From Oncomelania hupensis (taxonomy: Eukaryota; Mollusca; Gastropoda; Littorinimorpha; Pomatiopsidae): a stretch of 64,000 nt of DNA. The position numbers and the translations under genes were made by a program. The number at the start of each line of letters is the position of its first letter. Within the stretch, counting starts at the first letter, position 1. Where the stretch lies: NCBI GenBank assembly GCA_036898135.1, contig CM072511.1, positions 156,997,872-157,061,871 of the forward strand. Direction: 5' to 3'. Of the stretch, positions 46,190 through 58,791 are shown piece by piece. The notes under the pieces are model-generated. The model ran no database searches, had not been told where the DNA came from, and worked only from the letters and a program-made list of their open reading frames with translations.

Positions 46190-47145
46190 ATGTATGGTGT
46201 CACTGCCAGTTCCCTTTCACAACGCCTCAAGTTAACCACCAGATACAATACCCGGATTATACGGGACCAGGCAACACTTGCAAAAGAACACTTGCCTCTA
46301 AGGAGCAGAGGAACGGGACGGAGAGGAGCGGGGGGGGGGGGTAAGGAGATGGAGAGTACAAACGGAGGGCAAGGAGAGGTTGAGAAATGTTTGAGTGGGG
46401 GTGGGGGTGGGGGTTGGAGGATAATAGGGAAATGGAGATATAGGGAGATGTAGAATATAATCACCCGTAGGTCAGTACAAACTATTGTTCTTAGCCGCTC
46501 AGTGATGGTCATCACTATATCATTATATGTGCTGAGAAGGTTTTAAAAAAACAAAAAAAACTGTTTAAATAAATTTTAAGTTGAAGAAACTACACAAGCA
46601 CGCACCACAAACACCATTCACAGCGGCTCTCTCCTAATTGTTTTTAACCATTTTAACTTGACAGCGGTTTCTAACCGTGGGATAGGGGGACGTCGTCAGT
46701 GGTCGCGGGGGCTGGTGAGACAATACGAAATCTCGAGATGCATGTGAGGATTATGCTGCAAACTGAGCAAACAGCGATATGACAGCTACGCCTCTTTCTC
46801 AGCTGTTTTCGTGCGCTTGGATAACAAAAGCAAAGCACTCGACGCGACAGCGATTGTCCTAAACATAGGAACCCCAGTTTATTGAAAACAAACGGTTCAC
46901 GTTATCAACTTTTCAACAGACACTAACGTCACCCGGAAAGACACTATCATCAAGTCTGTCAGGCCGCTATCAAAGATCTTCTAAACAGACACCATCACGG
47001 CTGTAAAAACGCTATTAAAGACACACCTACCCTACAGTAAAGTGTCAACAGTGACTCTGCAAGACCCACAACAGACCCGGAATCTCGGGTATCAGTCAGG
47101 GTTCTCGGAGTGGAGTGGACAAGACGACAGCAACAAAGTTTTCTG
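46190..47145. other. No supported gene
   Basis: G-runs near 46330 and 46395; an A-run near 46553. No exon recognised. Confidence 0.4.
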
Positions 47146-47157
47146 ACAAGCGCAATA

Positions 47158-47289
47158 CAATAGTATACACTACAATACAATACAATACAATACAATACAA
47201 TACAATACAATACAATACAATACAATACAATACAATACAAGATTATTGCTTTAGGTCCAGCGGCTCTTCCGAGCCAAATCAGGACCAGC
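47158..47289 (-). mobile_element. Ultra-truncated family R copy with (TATTG)n tail
   Basis: Bounded by a 12-bp target duplication ACAAGCGCAATA (47146-47157 and 47290-47301). Only the last about 50 bp of the retroposon remain (minus strand, TCCTGATTTGGCTCGGAAGA ... GGACCTAAAGCAA), followed by about 16 TATTG units that form the tail. Confidence 0.9.
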
Positions 47290-47301
47290 ACAAGCGCAAT
47301 A

Positions 47302-47760
47302 GCATGAATAGGTGAGCAAATCCAACTTGTAATATCAGACACACACACAGTCACACACACACACACACAAACATTCCGGTCATCTCCCCTTGGCCCCCTC
47401 TCCAAACACAACCACGGCTGTTCTGGAATATGAAACATCATTCTGATGAAGATCGTGGAAGGCGATACGCAATGTAACAGCGTCATATCAGAAACCAGCC
47501 ATGTTTAGCTTTGTCAGCCATTTCTAATAGCAACCCGACTACAACATCTTACATTTCACATTTCATTTCCGGAACGAACACGCATTAATTTTCTGATTCG
47601 GATTTGAAATTTGGGGTTTTAAAAAAAAAAAGAGCAATCTATTTGGTAAGAAACATCCATATCATTTTTCGCGCCTCCTTAACTTCTTAACACAGCTCAA
47701 ATACGACCTGAGCCGCTTTTTGTTTTCTTCACCAAACTCCTGTCTAAAACTAAACCCTTC
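47302..47760. other. No supported gene
   Basis: CA-rich tract at 47338-47370; otherwise nothing recognised. Confidence 0.4.
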
Positions 47761-47880
47761 AAACTTGCACTATTTGCATCTAATTCATCAGAGATAAAGA
47801 GTAGAGCATGTCTGACAGTAAAACTTGCACTATTGGCATCTAATTCATCAGAGATAAAGAGTAGAGCATGTCTGACAGTA
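47761..47880. repeat. 60-bp tandem duplication
   Basis: 47761-47820 and 47821-47880 differ at one base (T versus G in the ATTTGCATC word). Confidence 0.95.
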
Positions 47881-47944
47881 AAACTTGGAGCAAACTCCAC
47901 ACAAAATTGGGCCAGCAAATTTCGGTTAAAAAAAAAAGAAGCTT

Positions 47945-47995
47945 TATTTTGATGACGACGACGAAGACAACGATGATGATGATGACGACGACAAC

Positions 47996-48070
<75 letters not shown>

Positions 48071-48075
48071 AAAAC
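47945..48075. repeat. (GAT)n microsatellite
   Basis: GACGAC/GAAGAC lead-in then about 24 GAT units. Poly-His, Ile, Ser and Met frames are artefacts. Confidence 0.95.
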
Positions 48076-48104
48076 CGACGACAACGATGGCGATGGCGCA
48101 GGAG

Positions 48105-48328
48105 ATATAGGACAAAAACCAAAACAGTAGCCGCGGCCCATTCTTGACGGACAGTCCAACCCGTGTAGTAGGGAGGCCGGAGAGGTAGGGCCGGTAGCGT
48201 GGGTCAGCAGTAGACAGGTATTTCTCACGCCACCACTGCCAGTCTGGCCGACCAAGGTCAAGCTCCCTTTCTGTCCACGGCTGACCTCGGCACGGAGTTT
48301 CCAAGGGAGTGGCGACTTTGCATTCACC
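48105..48328 (-). CDS. Candidate host exon, function unknown
   Basis: A minus-strand frame reads GECKVATPLETPCRGQPWTE, then ELDLGRPDWQWWREKYLSTA, then DPRYRPYLSGLPTTRVGLSV, ending in a hydrophobic LLFWFLSYISCAIAIVVV. The block is GC-richer than its surroundings and Trp/Arg/Pro-rich, unlike the repeat-derived frames nearby. A T-run followed by an AG lies just upstream on that strand and could be an acceptor. I see no convincing donor before the GAT array and recognise no family. A second frame is also open here, so coding status is uncertain. Confidence 0.3.
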
Positions 48329-48330
48329 GA

Positions 48331-49436
48331 AAAAAAAAAAAAACACCTTGTATTCGAAATCAGGCTTATTAATTATTTGTTTGCATTATATTGCAGTCTC
48401 CGTGATTTTTACAAGATCAGATTTTTACGTCGGAAGGAATATTTTCCGCAACGGGCTCAGAATCAGGTGATCAGCAGAAAGCAAGTCTTCGTCTTCACAG
48501 ATTCCGATACACATTCTGCATGCCACCTACTTCAGCAAGCCTACACACATTAGAGAAAACACCAATGTGTCTGTTATTTTGCAGCACTGCCTCTATATAA
48601 CAGCATAAAATGCATCAATGCTTTAACCACAATCTTATACATATACTCCGACTACGATCCGAGTGACCCGGGGAAGAATGCGCGGTCCCTGATGCCACTG
48701 TGCGTGATCCGATATGCACTAGTTGTGAGAGTGCAAACGTACCGGTCAGTTTTGAGTTTAATCCTTCGTTCTCCATGACAACACTATACCGCAAACCACT
48801 CGGGCGGGCGATTAACCTAATTCAATGCCAAATTCGGTATTTATACTTTTAAAAAAATGTAAGTGAAATACAGAAATTCTTACGAATTGTCGTCACATAT
48901 AAAACAACAAACATCTTACAGCCAAAATGGAGCAACGGCAATGCCTGCTCACGCTGACCTCCTTTTACCTGTTCAAACCACCACCACCCTCCACCCCCAT
49001 GACTGGCAGGCAGAGAAGAGTTCGGAACTGACACCTCCCCCCCCCCCCCCTTTAATGGGTCGAGTTCCAATATCTCTCCCCCGTCCCCCCGCTCATTTCT
49101 CCTCCTCCCTCTTCCTTAACTGTTATTAGTTTGTAGTTGTAACCTAACTACTCCCCTCCACTCCTCTTTCACACCCTTGATAACCACCCTACCCGTTCAC
49201 ACACCTCTACCCCCTTCCCACCTTCAGTCACCCCTCTGTCACCTGCACGATAACACTCACTTATCCTCTTTTCTCTTTTTTTTTTAAAAACTCTTATCCC
49301 ACCTAGGCCATGACAGTGACTGACAAAAGAAAAGTTCTACATGAAAGACGTAACGGGTCCACGATGAAACTGTGGCAAATACCTGTTAAGACGACTTCAA
49401 AACCCCCTGCTGGTCTTTGTTGTGAAATACTGTGTG
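48331..49436. other. No supported gene
   Basis: C-runs near 49038 and low-complexity CT/AC DNA at 49075-49270. No exon recognised. Confidence 0.4.
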
Positions 49437-49675
49437 TCCCACCGCCGTAGCTCTCAAGTGGTAGAGCGTTCTCCTGGCACACCGATGACCCAGGTTCGAA
49501 TCCCGTGGTGGGCGATATAAAATGTGGCCTTTTTCCCTGTCCATTTTAGCAGTATGATTGCTCTGGTGGTTCAGTGTTGATTCAGGTCCCTACCCCTCTT
49601 TCCCTGGGATGTTTATCCCTGTCTGCCATATCGCCAATGGTGGGTGTAGACGTTAAACCTCAATGTTCATTTATG
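49437..49675 (+). mobile_element. tRNA-derived SINE, family C, copy 2
   Basis: About 90 percent alike to 45937-46181 by eye, with the same A and B boxes and the same end. Flanked by CTGTGTG at 49430-49436 and 49676-49682. Confidence 0.85.
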
Positions 49676-49682
49676 CTGTGTG

Positions 49683-50025
49683 CGTGACGTTGTGTGTTGA
49701 TGGCAACTCGCTCTAGGGGCAGATTTTGGAGAATACGTTTTACATTACTGTTGCAGCCTAGTTGTATGATGCATCTGCCTCAAATAACAGGAAAAAAAAC
49801 CAGCTCAAATCAAAGTACAGATTACCGTTATAAAATAACGTCCAATCACAATCTACATAATTATGAGCACAAGTATACCTCTTGCCTTCAGACAATGCAC
49901 CTTAAATCAAGATGTCCTGTGATCCAGCCATCACAAACAAAATATGCTGTAAACGTTAATGTGTCGATTTTGTATTCCAAACCTTAACGTCGGTTTCGTA
50001 TGCGTTCCTCGTACTTCTCCCCTTC
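49683..50025. other. No supported gene
   Basis: A 97-codon plus frame (49694-49987) is unrecognised. Confidence 0.35.
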
Positions 50026-50450
50026 CTATCCTTTCCTATCCCATAACTCGAAGGTCGTAGGGGCACAATAGATGATAGTTTAACCAGCGTACTCCATCTT
50101 TCTCTGTCCTCAGCAACCTTCATGGCTTCACTTAATACCAAGCCAGTCCATTCTCGAATTTGTTTCTTCCTACCTCTTTTTCTGTCTTTCTCTACTTGTA
50201 CCGTGCCTTGCAGGATGGCCTTTGCAATGCCTGATGCTCTAGTGACGTGGCCATACCTCCGGAGTTTCCGTTTCTCTTACCACTGTGAGCATGTCATTGT
50301 GGTGTCCAATGTGTGATGATGGTCTGTAGGACTTCATCGTTTGGTGATGTGCTGGGTATAGCAAATGCCCAGAAGTTTTCGGTAGCACCTTATCTCCATT
50401 CTTTGTATTGTTGGTTGTAGACCTGCTGTGAGGGTCCATATTTCGCCACT
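50026..50450 (-). mobile_element. RTE LINE 3' fragment, diverged
   Basis: Begins with the CCTATCCTTTCCTATCCCATA tail (shown in plus sense) and runs into the RT C-terminal region with several indels. It is more diverged than its neighbour at 50519. Confidence 0.85.
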
Positions 50451-50518
50451 TATTCAATACAAATCCCTTCCTCTTTCAACTTCCCTCACTGCCTCTCATA
50501 GTTCAAAAATATTGTTTC

Positions 50519-51021
50519 TATCCTATCCTACCCCATAACTCGGAGGTCGTAGGGGCACCACAGATGATCGTTTAACCAGCATACTCCATCTTTCTCTGTC
50601 CTCAGCAGCCCTGATGGCTTCGCTCAGTGTCAAACCAGTCCATTCTCGAATGTTGTCCTGCCACCTCTTTTTCGGTCTCCCTCTTCTTCTACCTCCTTGC
50701 ACTGTGCTTTGCAGGATGGTCTTTGCAAGACCTGATGACCTGGTGACGTACCATCGGAGTTTACGTTTTTTCACCACTGTGAGCAGGTCATCGTGTTGTC
50801 CAATGGCTTGTGTGATGGTCTGTCGGACTTCGTCGTTGGTGATGTGTTGGGTATATGAAATGCCCAGAAGTCTTCTGTAGCACCTCATCTCTATGCTTTG
50901 TATTCTTCGTTGGAAATCTGCTGTGAGGGTCCATGTTTCGCAAGCATATAAGAAGATGGAGATGACAAGGGAGCGCAGCAGCCTTACCTTGGAATGTAGA
51001 CTGATGGTCCTGTCTTTCCAA
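50519..51021 (-). mobile_element. RTE LINE 3' fragment with target duplication
   Basis: 503 bp, C-terminal RT region (frame broken by a small deletion near 50750) plus GATAGG tail. ATTGTTTC at 50511-50518 and 51022-51029 is an 8-bp target duplication. Confidence 0.9.
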
Positions 51022-51117
51022 ATTGTTTCAAATTCAATGCTTAAAGCTTAGTTACCGTTTTCCCACCAACACGCTGTCCTCTACATTTGCAACCCACTTT
51101 TTCAGGGTATTCACACT

Positions 51118-51841
51118 TTTCTGCTATCCTATGCACCAACGGGAATCCCCTCTATGAAACATACTTCCGGTTTTTTTCTCCGCGTGTTTTAGTGAGTTAT
51201 TTCCAAATATTCAAGAATAATAACATGTGTCACTGGCCACCTGTATTTTTATTTTTTTTTCTGCAGTTTATTATCCCTTTCTAACGCCAGTGGCGCGCCT
51301 TAACCCTACCTACCTAACATTATTTGTGATTTTTTGAAAAATATTCGGAAAAATATTCAGATGCTGGCTCGAACCCACACCTGTCAGGCGCCATTGGTTT
51401 CTGGCTTGTGGACAAGGCAAGTTAGTCCCGCCTTAGCCCACTTGGCCACAACGCTCGCCTAACATATAGTCAGTTACTTCGTGTTTTGTGAAGGTTGCGA
51501 CGGCGAAGCTATGGAAAACTACAAGAGTCTTCAGGTCCTGTTTCACTTTCTGTCGATGATCGACGCACCTCCGAAGTCGCCACAAATACAGGCCTCTACG
51601 ATTGTTTTTTGCATCCTTTCACTGAGCATGTACTTCCTCCACCGTTTTTATACTTATCCCACTCGTTTTCTGGCTCTAACAATCGTCGTTTTCGGCAATT
51701 TGCCATATTTAAAAGTCACGCGTCAAGCTTTGATAAAAGCAAAACAAGCTAGACCGGAACTTGGTTTCATGCTAACCTCGTTTTAATTTATAATGGCGAT
51801 ACCCACGAGTTTTTATGAGAGGTGCCGGAAAGTTGTGAATA
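51118..51841. mobile_element. 745-bp TIR element (family G), copy 2
   Basis: Same TATTCACA...TGTGAATA ends as 23127-23871 and nearly identical in the right half. The open frame at 51481-51786 differs from copy 1 by one residue (Arg for His) and one silent change. The left half has small differences (TTTTTATTTTT versus the GTACCCTCACA region). Flanks differ from copy 1 apart from the TA junctions. Confidence 0.75.
51262..51463 (-). mobile_element. SINE family D (short form) nested in family G copy 2
   Basis: Collinear with 23288-23492: same B box and tRNA-like head. It has a small extra deletion before the B box. Confidence 0.75.
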
Positions 51842-52152
51842 GTACCCCTCGCAAAACCACAGCTATACCTGAATACTCCCTTTCCTTCCTATTCAGGGTA
51901 TCCTTCATAAAAACAGTGTCTTGAGAATAGGAGGCAAGCATAAAGGTTAAAGATCGTTTGTAAGTTGAGGTCAGGGATAATCAGTGAGGGCTATCCCTTT
52001 CAACTACTGGGTCAAACCACGCTAACCGCGTCCCCTGTGACATCCTCACAGTTCCTAGTATCTTAGCTGGGCTGGGAGCGAATGGGAGCATTCTGATTGG
52101 TTGACGCGTTACAAAATTCGACGCATGCGCACAGTGCTATCATAGTCTTCGT
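51842..52152. other. No supported gene
   Basis: No exon or known repeat. Confidence 0.4.
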
Positions 52153-52229
52153 AAGGGTTAGGGTTAGGGTTTGGGTTAGAGTTAAGAGTTTAGGGTTTGG
52201 GTTAGGGTTTGGGTTAGGGTTAGGGTTAT
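52153..52229 (+). repeat. Interstitial telomeric repeat (TTAGGG)n
   Basis: GGGTTAGGGTTAGGGTTTGG and further TTAGGG, TTTGGG and TTAGAG units over about 77 bp. It is flanked on both sides by GCATGCGCA-containing sequence. Confidence 0.9.
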
Positions 52230-52640
52230 GCCGCCTAAGAACTTCGTGAAAAAGCCGGCCCGACATGACCTGGCGCATGCGCAAATGCGCTCGGATAAAC
52301 TAGGAGACCCGGAACTTGAAGGATGTGACACCCCTCTTTTCTTTGACGGCTACCTGTGTTATAAGGGTCAGTTCAAGGCCTCTCTCTAAACCCCCTATAC
52401 GCTTAATGTGTCCGGGGACGTAAATTTTACTCTCTCTAACTTATCCCCCCCCCCCTTCCACACCTAACAGACCCTCACTAATCTAACACCCGTCCTCGCA
52501 TCCCTGCAACTACTCCCTCCCTCTTCTCTCTCCCTCTCTCAACCTGTTGATCCCCAAACACCTAGCCTTTCTTCTCCACATAAATTCCGTGTCTCCCGAC
52601 AACGGTCTGTTCAGCAGAAAAACAACAAGATGAAACGACG
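52230..52640. other. No supported gene; one GTCCGGGGAC repeat unit
   Basis: CCCCTATACGCTTAATGTGT at 52388 begins a short dispersed unit also seen near 53085, 53525 and 23117. C-run near 52447. Confidence 0.5.
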
Positions 52641-52758
52641 AGAAAAACGACGTCGTCGTCGGAGGAGGTGGTGGTGGAGGAGGAGGAAGAGGAGGAGGAG
52701 AATGATAAGTAGTAGTAGGAGTAGTAGTAGTAGGAGGAGGAGGAGGAGAACAAAAGAA

Positions 52759-52790
<32 letters not shown>

Positions 52791-52868
52791 AAGGAGAAGG
52801 AGTAGAAGAAGAAGAAGAAGAAGAAGAAGAAGAAGAAGAAGAAGAAGAAGAAGAAGAAGAAGAAGAAG

Positions 52869-52923
<55 letters not shown>

Positions 52924-52950
52924 GTTCTGTGAAGAAGATGATCAACAACA
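52641..52950. repeat. Compound AGG/AGT/GAA/CAA trinucleotide array
   Basis: Purine-rich trinucleotides change in blocks GAG, AGT, GAA, then CAA. Confidence 0.95.
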
Positions 52951-53839
52951 ACAACAACAATTGTGTACTTTTCCGAATCTACCCAACCCCATCTTTACCT
53001 CTTACCAAAAACTGTGACCGGAATACTGTACACAGGGCACTCACCGAATATTTAAACAGTAGGGACGCCAGTAACAACGAACGTCCCCTATATGCCTAGG
53101 TGTCCGGGAACTTTAATCTACGCAAGAAAGAAGAAAGTAACAACGGACTAGGGAGTATTTTCGAGGGGATCAAGTATCGCCTGATAAAAGCCAAGCCCAT
53201 CCTGATGTTCTGTGACCGATGGACTGCTTTTCCTTCTCCGATAGCGATCTGGGCCTTTTTTTTAATTGGGTGTCCTTAGCTGATTGCTACATTAGGATCG
53301 ATCGAACCGATTGGATTATCCCCCCGTCCAAAACGGCACTCGATACTACAGGTGGACTTTGTTACAGGGACGTTCTTTTTGCCCTTGTATGCATCTCACC
53401 GCTTCCATCCCTCCCTCTTTCCCCCTCTTCTCTCTCTCTCCCTCTCTATCTCTCTCTCCCTCTCTCTGCCCCTGCAACTTTGCCTTCTTCTTTTTTAGCC
53501 ACTCTGATCGAACCTACAAGGACTGTCCCCTATACGCTTCATGGGTCCAGGGACGTTAATTTACCTAAAACAACCTACAAGGAAGGCAAAGGAAATATCA
53601 ATAATACACAGATTCTCAGTTTTATACAATATTCTTCTGCTGGCATCATTTATGACAGCTACTATATATTAATACAATTACAGCATGCTCAGTGCATCAT
53701 TCCTCTGGCGCCGGAGTGGTGGAAATTGGTTTGAACAGTTGTCAATGTGTATCGCAGATACCCAGGTTGCCGATGGCGGGTGATTCAGAGGCTACCTATG
53801 TGGCAAAGAAGAAAAGGTAAACCTGAAATTTCAGCTTTT
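52951..53839. other. No supported gene; two GTCCGGGGAC-type units
   Basis: The short unit occurs near 53085 and 53525 with a CT-rich tract between. A 171-codon frame (53219-53734) passes through the CT tract and lacks any recognised domain. Confidence 0.45.
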
Positions 53840-53982
53840 ATCCATCGGTACAGAGAATGGACTGGCTTGACAATGAGCGAAGCCATTATGGTTGCTGAGG
53901 ACAGAGAAAGATAAGAGTACGCTGATTAAACGATCATCTGTGGTGCCCCAACGACTTTCGAGTTACGGGATAGGATAGGATA
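53840..53982 (+). mobile_element. RTE LINE 3'-terminal fragment
   Basis: GAGAATGGACTGGCTTGACA to GGGATAGGATAGGATAGG: the last about 140 bp of the family, with an internal frameshift. Confidence 0.85.
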
Positions 53983-54764
53983 GGACCCAGTTGTGCGGTT
54001 GTCTGACGACAAGCCCTGCGTCAAACGTTTCCTGCAAGCCCCTTGCATTGTCAAAAGTGATTGACCATGACTGATGGAAGAAAAGAAGCTGACATCCATC
54101 AGTCTATCCATATTTTTTTTTAAGATGCATTCTCTCACCAGGTATCTTCACGATCGTTAGGTTATTAAAAGGGACCTAATTTGAAGGCTTCGTTTACTTT
54201 AGCCCAAACATAGTTTAGTCCCCTTGTTGTTATATAAAACCCCGACAACGTGGGCTTTCGTTACTCAAACCATCCGCTACAGTTTGAATTTTCCTTTCCT
54301 GTTCTGACAGGGAGTGATTTCCCCTGTTTAACGGTACACCAACACGCTATACGATCTACTACTACATGATATTTTTAGCGCTAAAAAAATGTAGCTAGCA
54401 TTTGCTAATAATAGGCACAACAACTACGGAATGTATTTATTTATTTTTAAAAAAATTATACTTTCCTAAGAGTTGCTTTTCTGTTGCAAGCTCATTTGCA
54501 TCAGTGAGGCAACACTAACCGTGAATGCTAAACGGATCTGTGGAGGGGGCGTGGTCAAAGCGGGTGTCCCTCTAAGACTCAGAAAGAACGATCTATTTGT
54601 TTGGACATTAAACATAGAAAAACACTACAATGCTTCCATGGGTTTTATAATGCCACATGCCAACTCAAATTTAATAAGAACGAGCCTTAGAATGATTAAC
54701 ATCTGACACCACCACAACCACCACCCCTCTTCTCCTCCCCCCACCCCCCACCCCCCAAAAAAAG
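53983..54764. other. No supported gene
   Basis: A 77-codon plus frame at 54473-54706 is not recognised. Confidence 0.4.
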
Positions 54765-55355
54765 CGCTACTATCAAATATGTTATCGGAAGGCGGTTGAA
54801 TTCCTATCATATCCCATCCTATCCTATCCTGTAACTCTATGTTCGTTGGGGCACCACATATGATCATTTAATCAGCGTACTACATCTTTCTCTGCCCTCA
54901 GCAACCCTCATGGCTTCGATCAGTGTCAAGCCAGTCCAATCCCGAATGTTGTCCTCCCACCTCTTTTTGTCTCCCTTTTCTTATGCCTCCTTGCACCGTG
55001 CCTAGCAGGATGGTCTTTGCAAGGCCTAATGCTCTGGTGACGTGGCCATACCATCACAGTTTCCGTTTCTTCCCCACTGTGAGCATGTCATGTTGTCCAA
55101 TGGCTTGTGTGATGGTCTGTCGGACTTCGTCGTTGGTGATGTGCTGGGTATAAAAAAAAATGCCCAGAAGTCTTCTACAGCACCTCATCTCTATGCTTTG
55201 TATTCTTCGTTGTAGATCTGCTGTGAGGGTCCATGTTTTGCAAGCGTATAGGAAGCTGGAGATGACAAGGGAGCGAAGCAGTCTTACCTTGGAGTGTAGA
55301 CTGATGGTCCTGTCTTTCCAAATGGGCTTCAACCTTGTCAGGGCAGCAGTTGTTC
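54765..55355 (-). mobile_element. RTE LINE 3' fragment, inverted partner of 56816
   Basis: C-terminal RT region with indels, GATAGG tail near 54808-54830. About 45 bp of 3' flank (GATAACATATTTGATAGTAG) is also present beyond the copy at 56816-57510. Confidence 0.85.
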
Positions 55356-55443
55356 ATGCATATTTGCACGCATGCAAAAATTTTATGCATATAAATATAC
55401 AAACTACACTACTATAACCTCAAGTTTTAACCATGCAAATTTT

Positions 55444-56174
<731 letters not shown>

Positions 56175-56815
56175 ATATCACCTAACAAAAACTACGTTTT
56201 ACAGGAAAACAAAAACCACTCTTCACCAACTCGTATCATCCAGATGATACAGTATGCATAATTAAACCATACGCTTGAGAAATTCGCAAAGACCTACAAT
56301 GCGAACTCACCTGGACCACAAATGAGGCAAACAGAAGCAAACTGAAGACCAAACAGAAAATTGTTCAATCTCATGGAGGTCTCTTGCGCCTTACTGTTTC
56401 TTAAGGCATCTTATCACGTCAAGCATCCGACCGGGGTCCTTAAATTGTTGTAAACTGCATCATTAGGATCAGGCAGTATCATGGAGACACAAACTGGCCT
56501 TTCAACCCGATCCTCTAAGATCAGTATACTAGGACCACAATCGCTGGAACTGTACAAAGTGAACGTTCAATTGAACCTTAATAAAATTTCTGCTATTTAG
56601 AGTACTACATTTACAAACTCCCAATTTTACGTTGAAGTACAGTAAGTTATGTAGATGTGTGCAGTGGCTGTATGATAACATTTCGTCTATAGAATAGCAC
56701 AGCATCTAGTATGAAATAACAAGAAATATATAACATTGATGTAATTTATTAGTGCGATAACATTTTGAAATGTAAGCTTATAGTTTTTCATTTATCGTAA
56801 TTCCTCCAGGACATT
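56175..56815. other. No supported gene
   Basis: AT-rich, no exon recognised. Confidence 0.4.
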
Positions 56816-57510
56816 TCAACCTCAACACAGTGCATAGCTTCAAATATTCAGGGAACATTGTATCAGACAATGGGTCCCGACAGGAAGTCCTCTCCGGGAT
56901 CGCACAAACAACTGCTGCCCTGACAAGGTTGAAGCCCATCTGGAAAGACAGGACCATCTGTCTACATGTACATTCCAAAGTAAGGCTGCTGCGCTCCCTT
57001 GTCATCTTCATCTCCCTACACGCTTGCGAAACATGGACCCTCACAGCAGATCTACAACGAAGAATACAAAGCATGGAGATGAGGTGCTACAGAAGACTTC
57101 TTGGCATTTCTTATACCCAGCACATCACCAACAACGAAGTCCGACAGACCACCACACAAGCCGTTGGAAACCACAATAACATGCTCACAGTGGTGAAACG
57201 GAAACTCCGATGGTATGGCCACGTCACCAGAGCATCAGGCCTTGCAAAGACAATCTTGCAAGGCACTGTGCAAGAAGGCAGAAGAAGAGGGAGACAGAAA
57301 AAGAGGTGGGAGGACAACATTCGAGAATGGACTGGCTTGACACTGAGCGAAGCCATGAGGGTTGCTGATGACAGAGAAAGATGGAGTACGCTGGTTAAAC
57401 GATCACCTGTGGTGCCCCAACGACCTTCGAGTTACGGGATAGGATATAGGATAGGATAGGAAATGAATTCAACCCACTTGAGATAACATATTTGACAGTA
57501 GCGCTTTATG
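56816..57510 (+). mobile_element. RTE LINE 3' fragment, 209-codon open remnant
   Basis: Starts in the CTCAACACAGTGCATAGCTT part of RT and ends with the GGATAGG tail at about 57455, followed by flank shared with 54765. An open frame 56830-57459 covers the post-RT region including RRRGRQKKRWEDN. A 6-bp insertion and a 3-bp loss are in frame. It lacks all catalytic residues. Confidence 0.85.
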
Positions 57511-58615
57511 TCATGGTTAGGAAAATGTTAAATTAGCTGTAAACGTATAATTATAGTAGGAACGACGACGACGACGTCGACGTACTAAGGGGTAGGAAGG
57601 GGGGGGGGGTAAAGGGGGGCGAGAGAGAGAACTATATCAGGTTTCTATGACGGTAGCGAATAGGAATGTTATCGCTAACTCGGAAGTTACCCAAACTGCC
57701 CAATCCACCTGCAAAAACTGCCCAAACTGGTTGATCAGTTTCCTAAACCACAATGGAAACGACTTGCTAATGCCTGAAAAGCTGACACAGTAATAATTTT
57801 GAACTAACATTACCTGACATTGCCCGCACTCTCAACAGGTGGACATAATAACCTGATCCATTATCTTCAGTCGACAACAATAACTATGAGCTGATTCGGA
57901 ACCAGAGTTCAGCATTGCACGTGTGCAGTTTTGATAATAAGCTGCTAGTGTTGCCTGAACTGTGTAATAATATATCGTCTTTTTTGGTTTATGCCCTCTC
58001 TTTAACGTTTTATCTTTGTTTAATCCTGGCCTTAAATCGAGCTCCTTCTTCACGATCCTTTTCTTAAGCCCTTCCCATACACTTTTATTTCCTACAATGA
58101 TCCCTTCTTTCAAATGGTATCTTACTTAAAGCCGTTCCTCAAAACAGGTGAAAAATGATATAAAATGCTGGGCAACTGCTCAGCGACCCTCTAAGCTCCT
58201 GGCTACATGATCTGGGTGTATATGTAACAACCTTGCTGCCTTATCGCACGCAACCATGCTAGCCAAGAAAAAAGGCCGTTGTTATGCTGCCGATGGATAC
58301 AACAATACGACTTGGGAATCCGAACGTTCTCCGCCTCTTCCCCACACCCAAATGAATATACAAGTATACAATCTTATCACTCGCCATTAACATCATATTA
58401 ATCGTATTAAACTTTAAAACATGTGGTTTCACGTATTTGTTAAATTATAGGAAACACAGTAGGAAGGGATTTGGGGGAGGGGGAGAAGAGGGGGGGGAGA
58501 GGTGGAGGGGATTAGAGAGAGGAAAGTAAATCAACATACATTGCATGGTTAAAAAAAATTCTTTTAGGTCGTTTACATTGAAAACAAGTCCTTGTTGTCG
58601 AAACATTTTCATCTT
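57511..58615. other. No supported gene
   Basis: G-run at 57599-57617. A 93-codon minus frame at 57832-58113 is not recognised. Confidence 0.4.
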
Positions 58616-58627
58616 TGATGATGAACT

Positions 58628-58690
58628 CCGGTCCTGATTTGGCTCGGAAGAGTCCGCTGGACCTAAAGCAACAATCAATCAATCAATCAA
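58628..58690 (+). mobile_element. 63-bp family R copy with (CAAT)n tail
   Basis: Only the last about 45 bp of the retroposon plus four CAAT units, bounded by a 12-bp target duplication TGATGATGAACT at 58616-58627 and 58691-58702. Confidence 0.9.
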
Positions 58691-58791
58691 TGATGATGAA
58701 CTACTAAAGCCAGTTTGGATAGGCTATCCCATTTTTGTAGATATCTTAAGTGTTTATTAAAAAATCGTAACGGCACACTTTTATTTCTTCC

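Noticed and set aside
53219..53734. 171-codon plus-strand ORF
   Set aside because: Its centre is a CT-rich low-complexity tract and no domain is seen.
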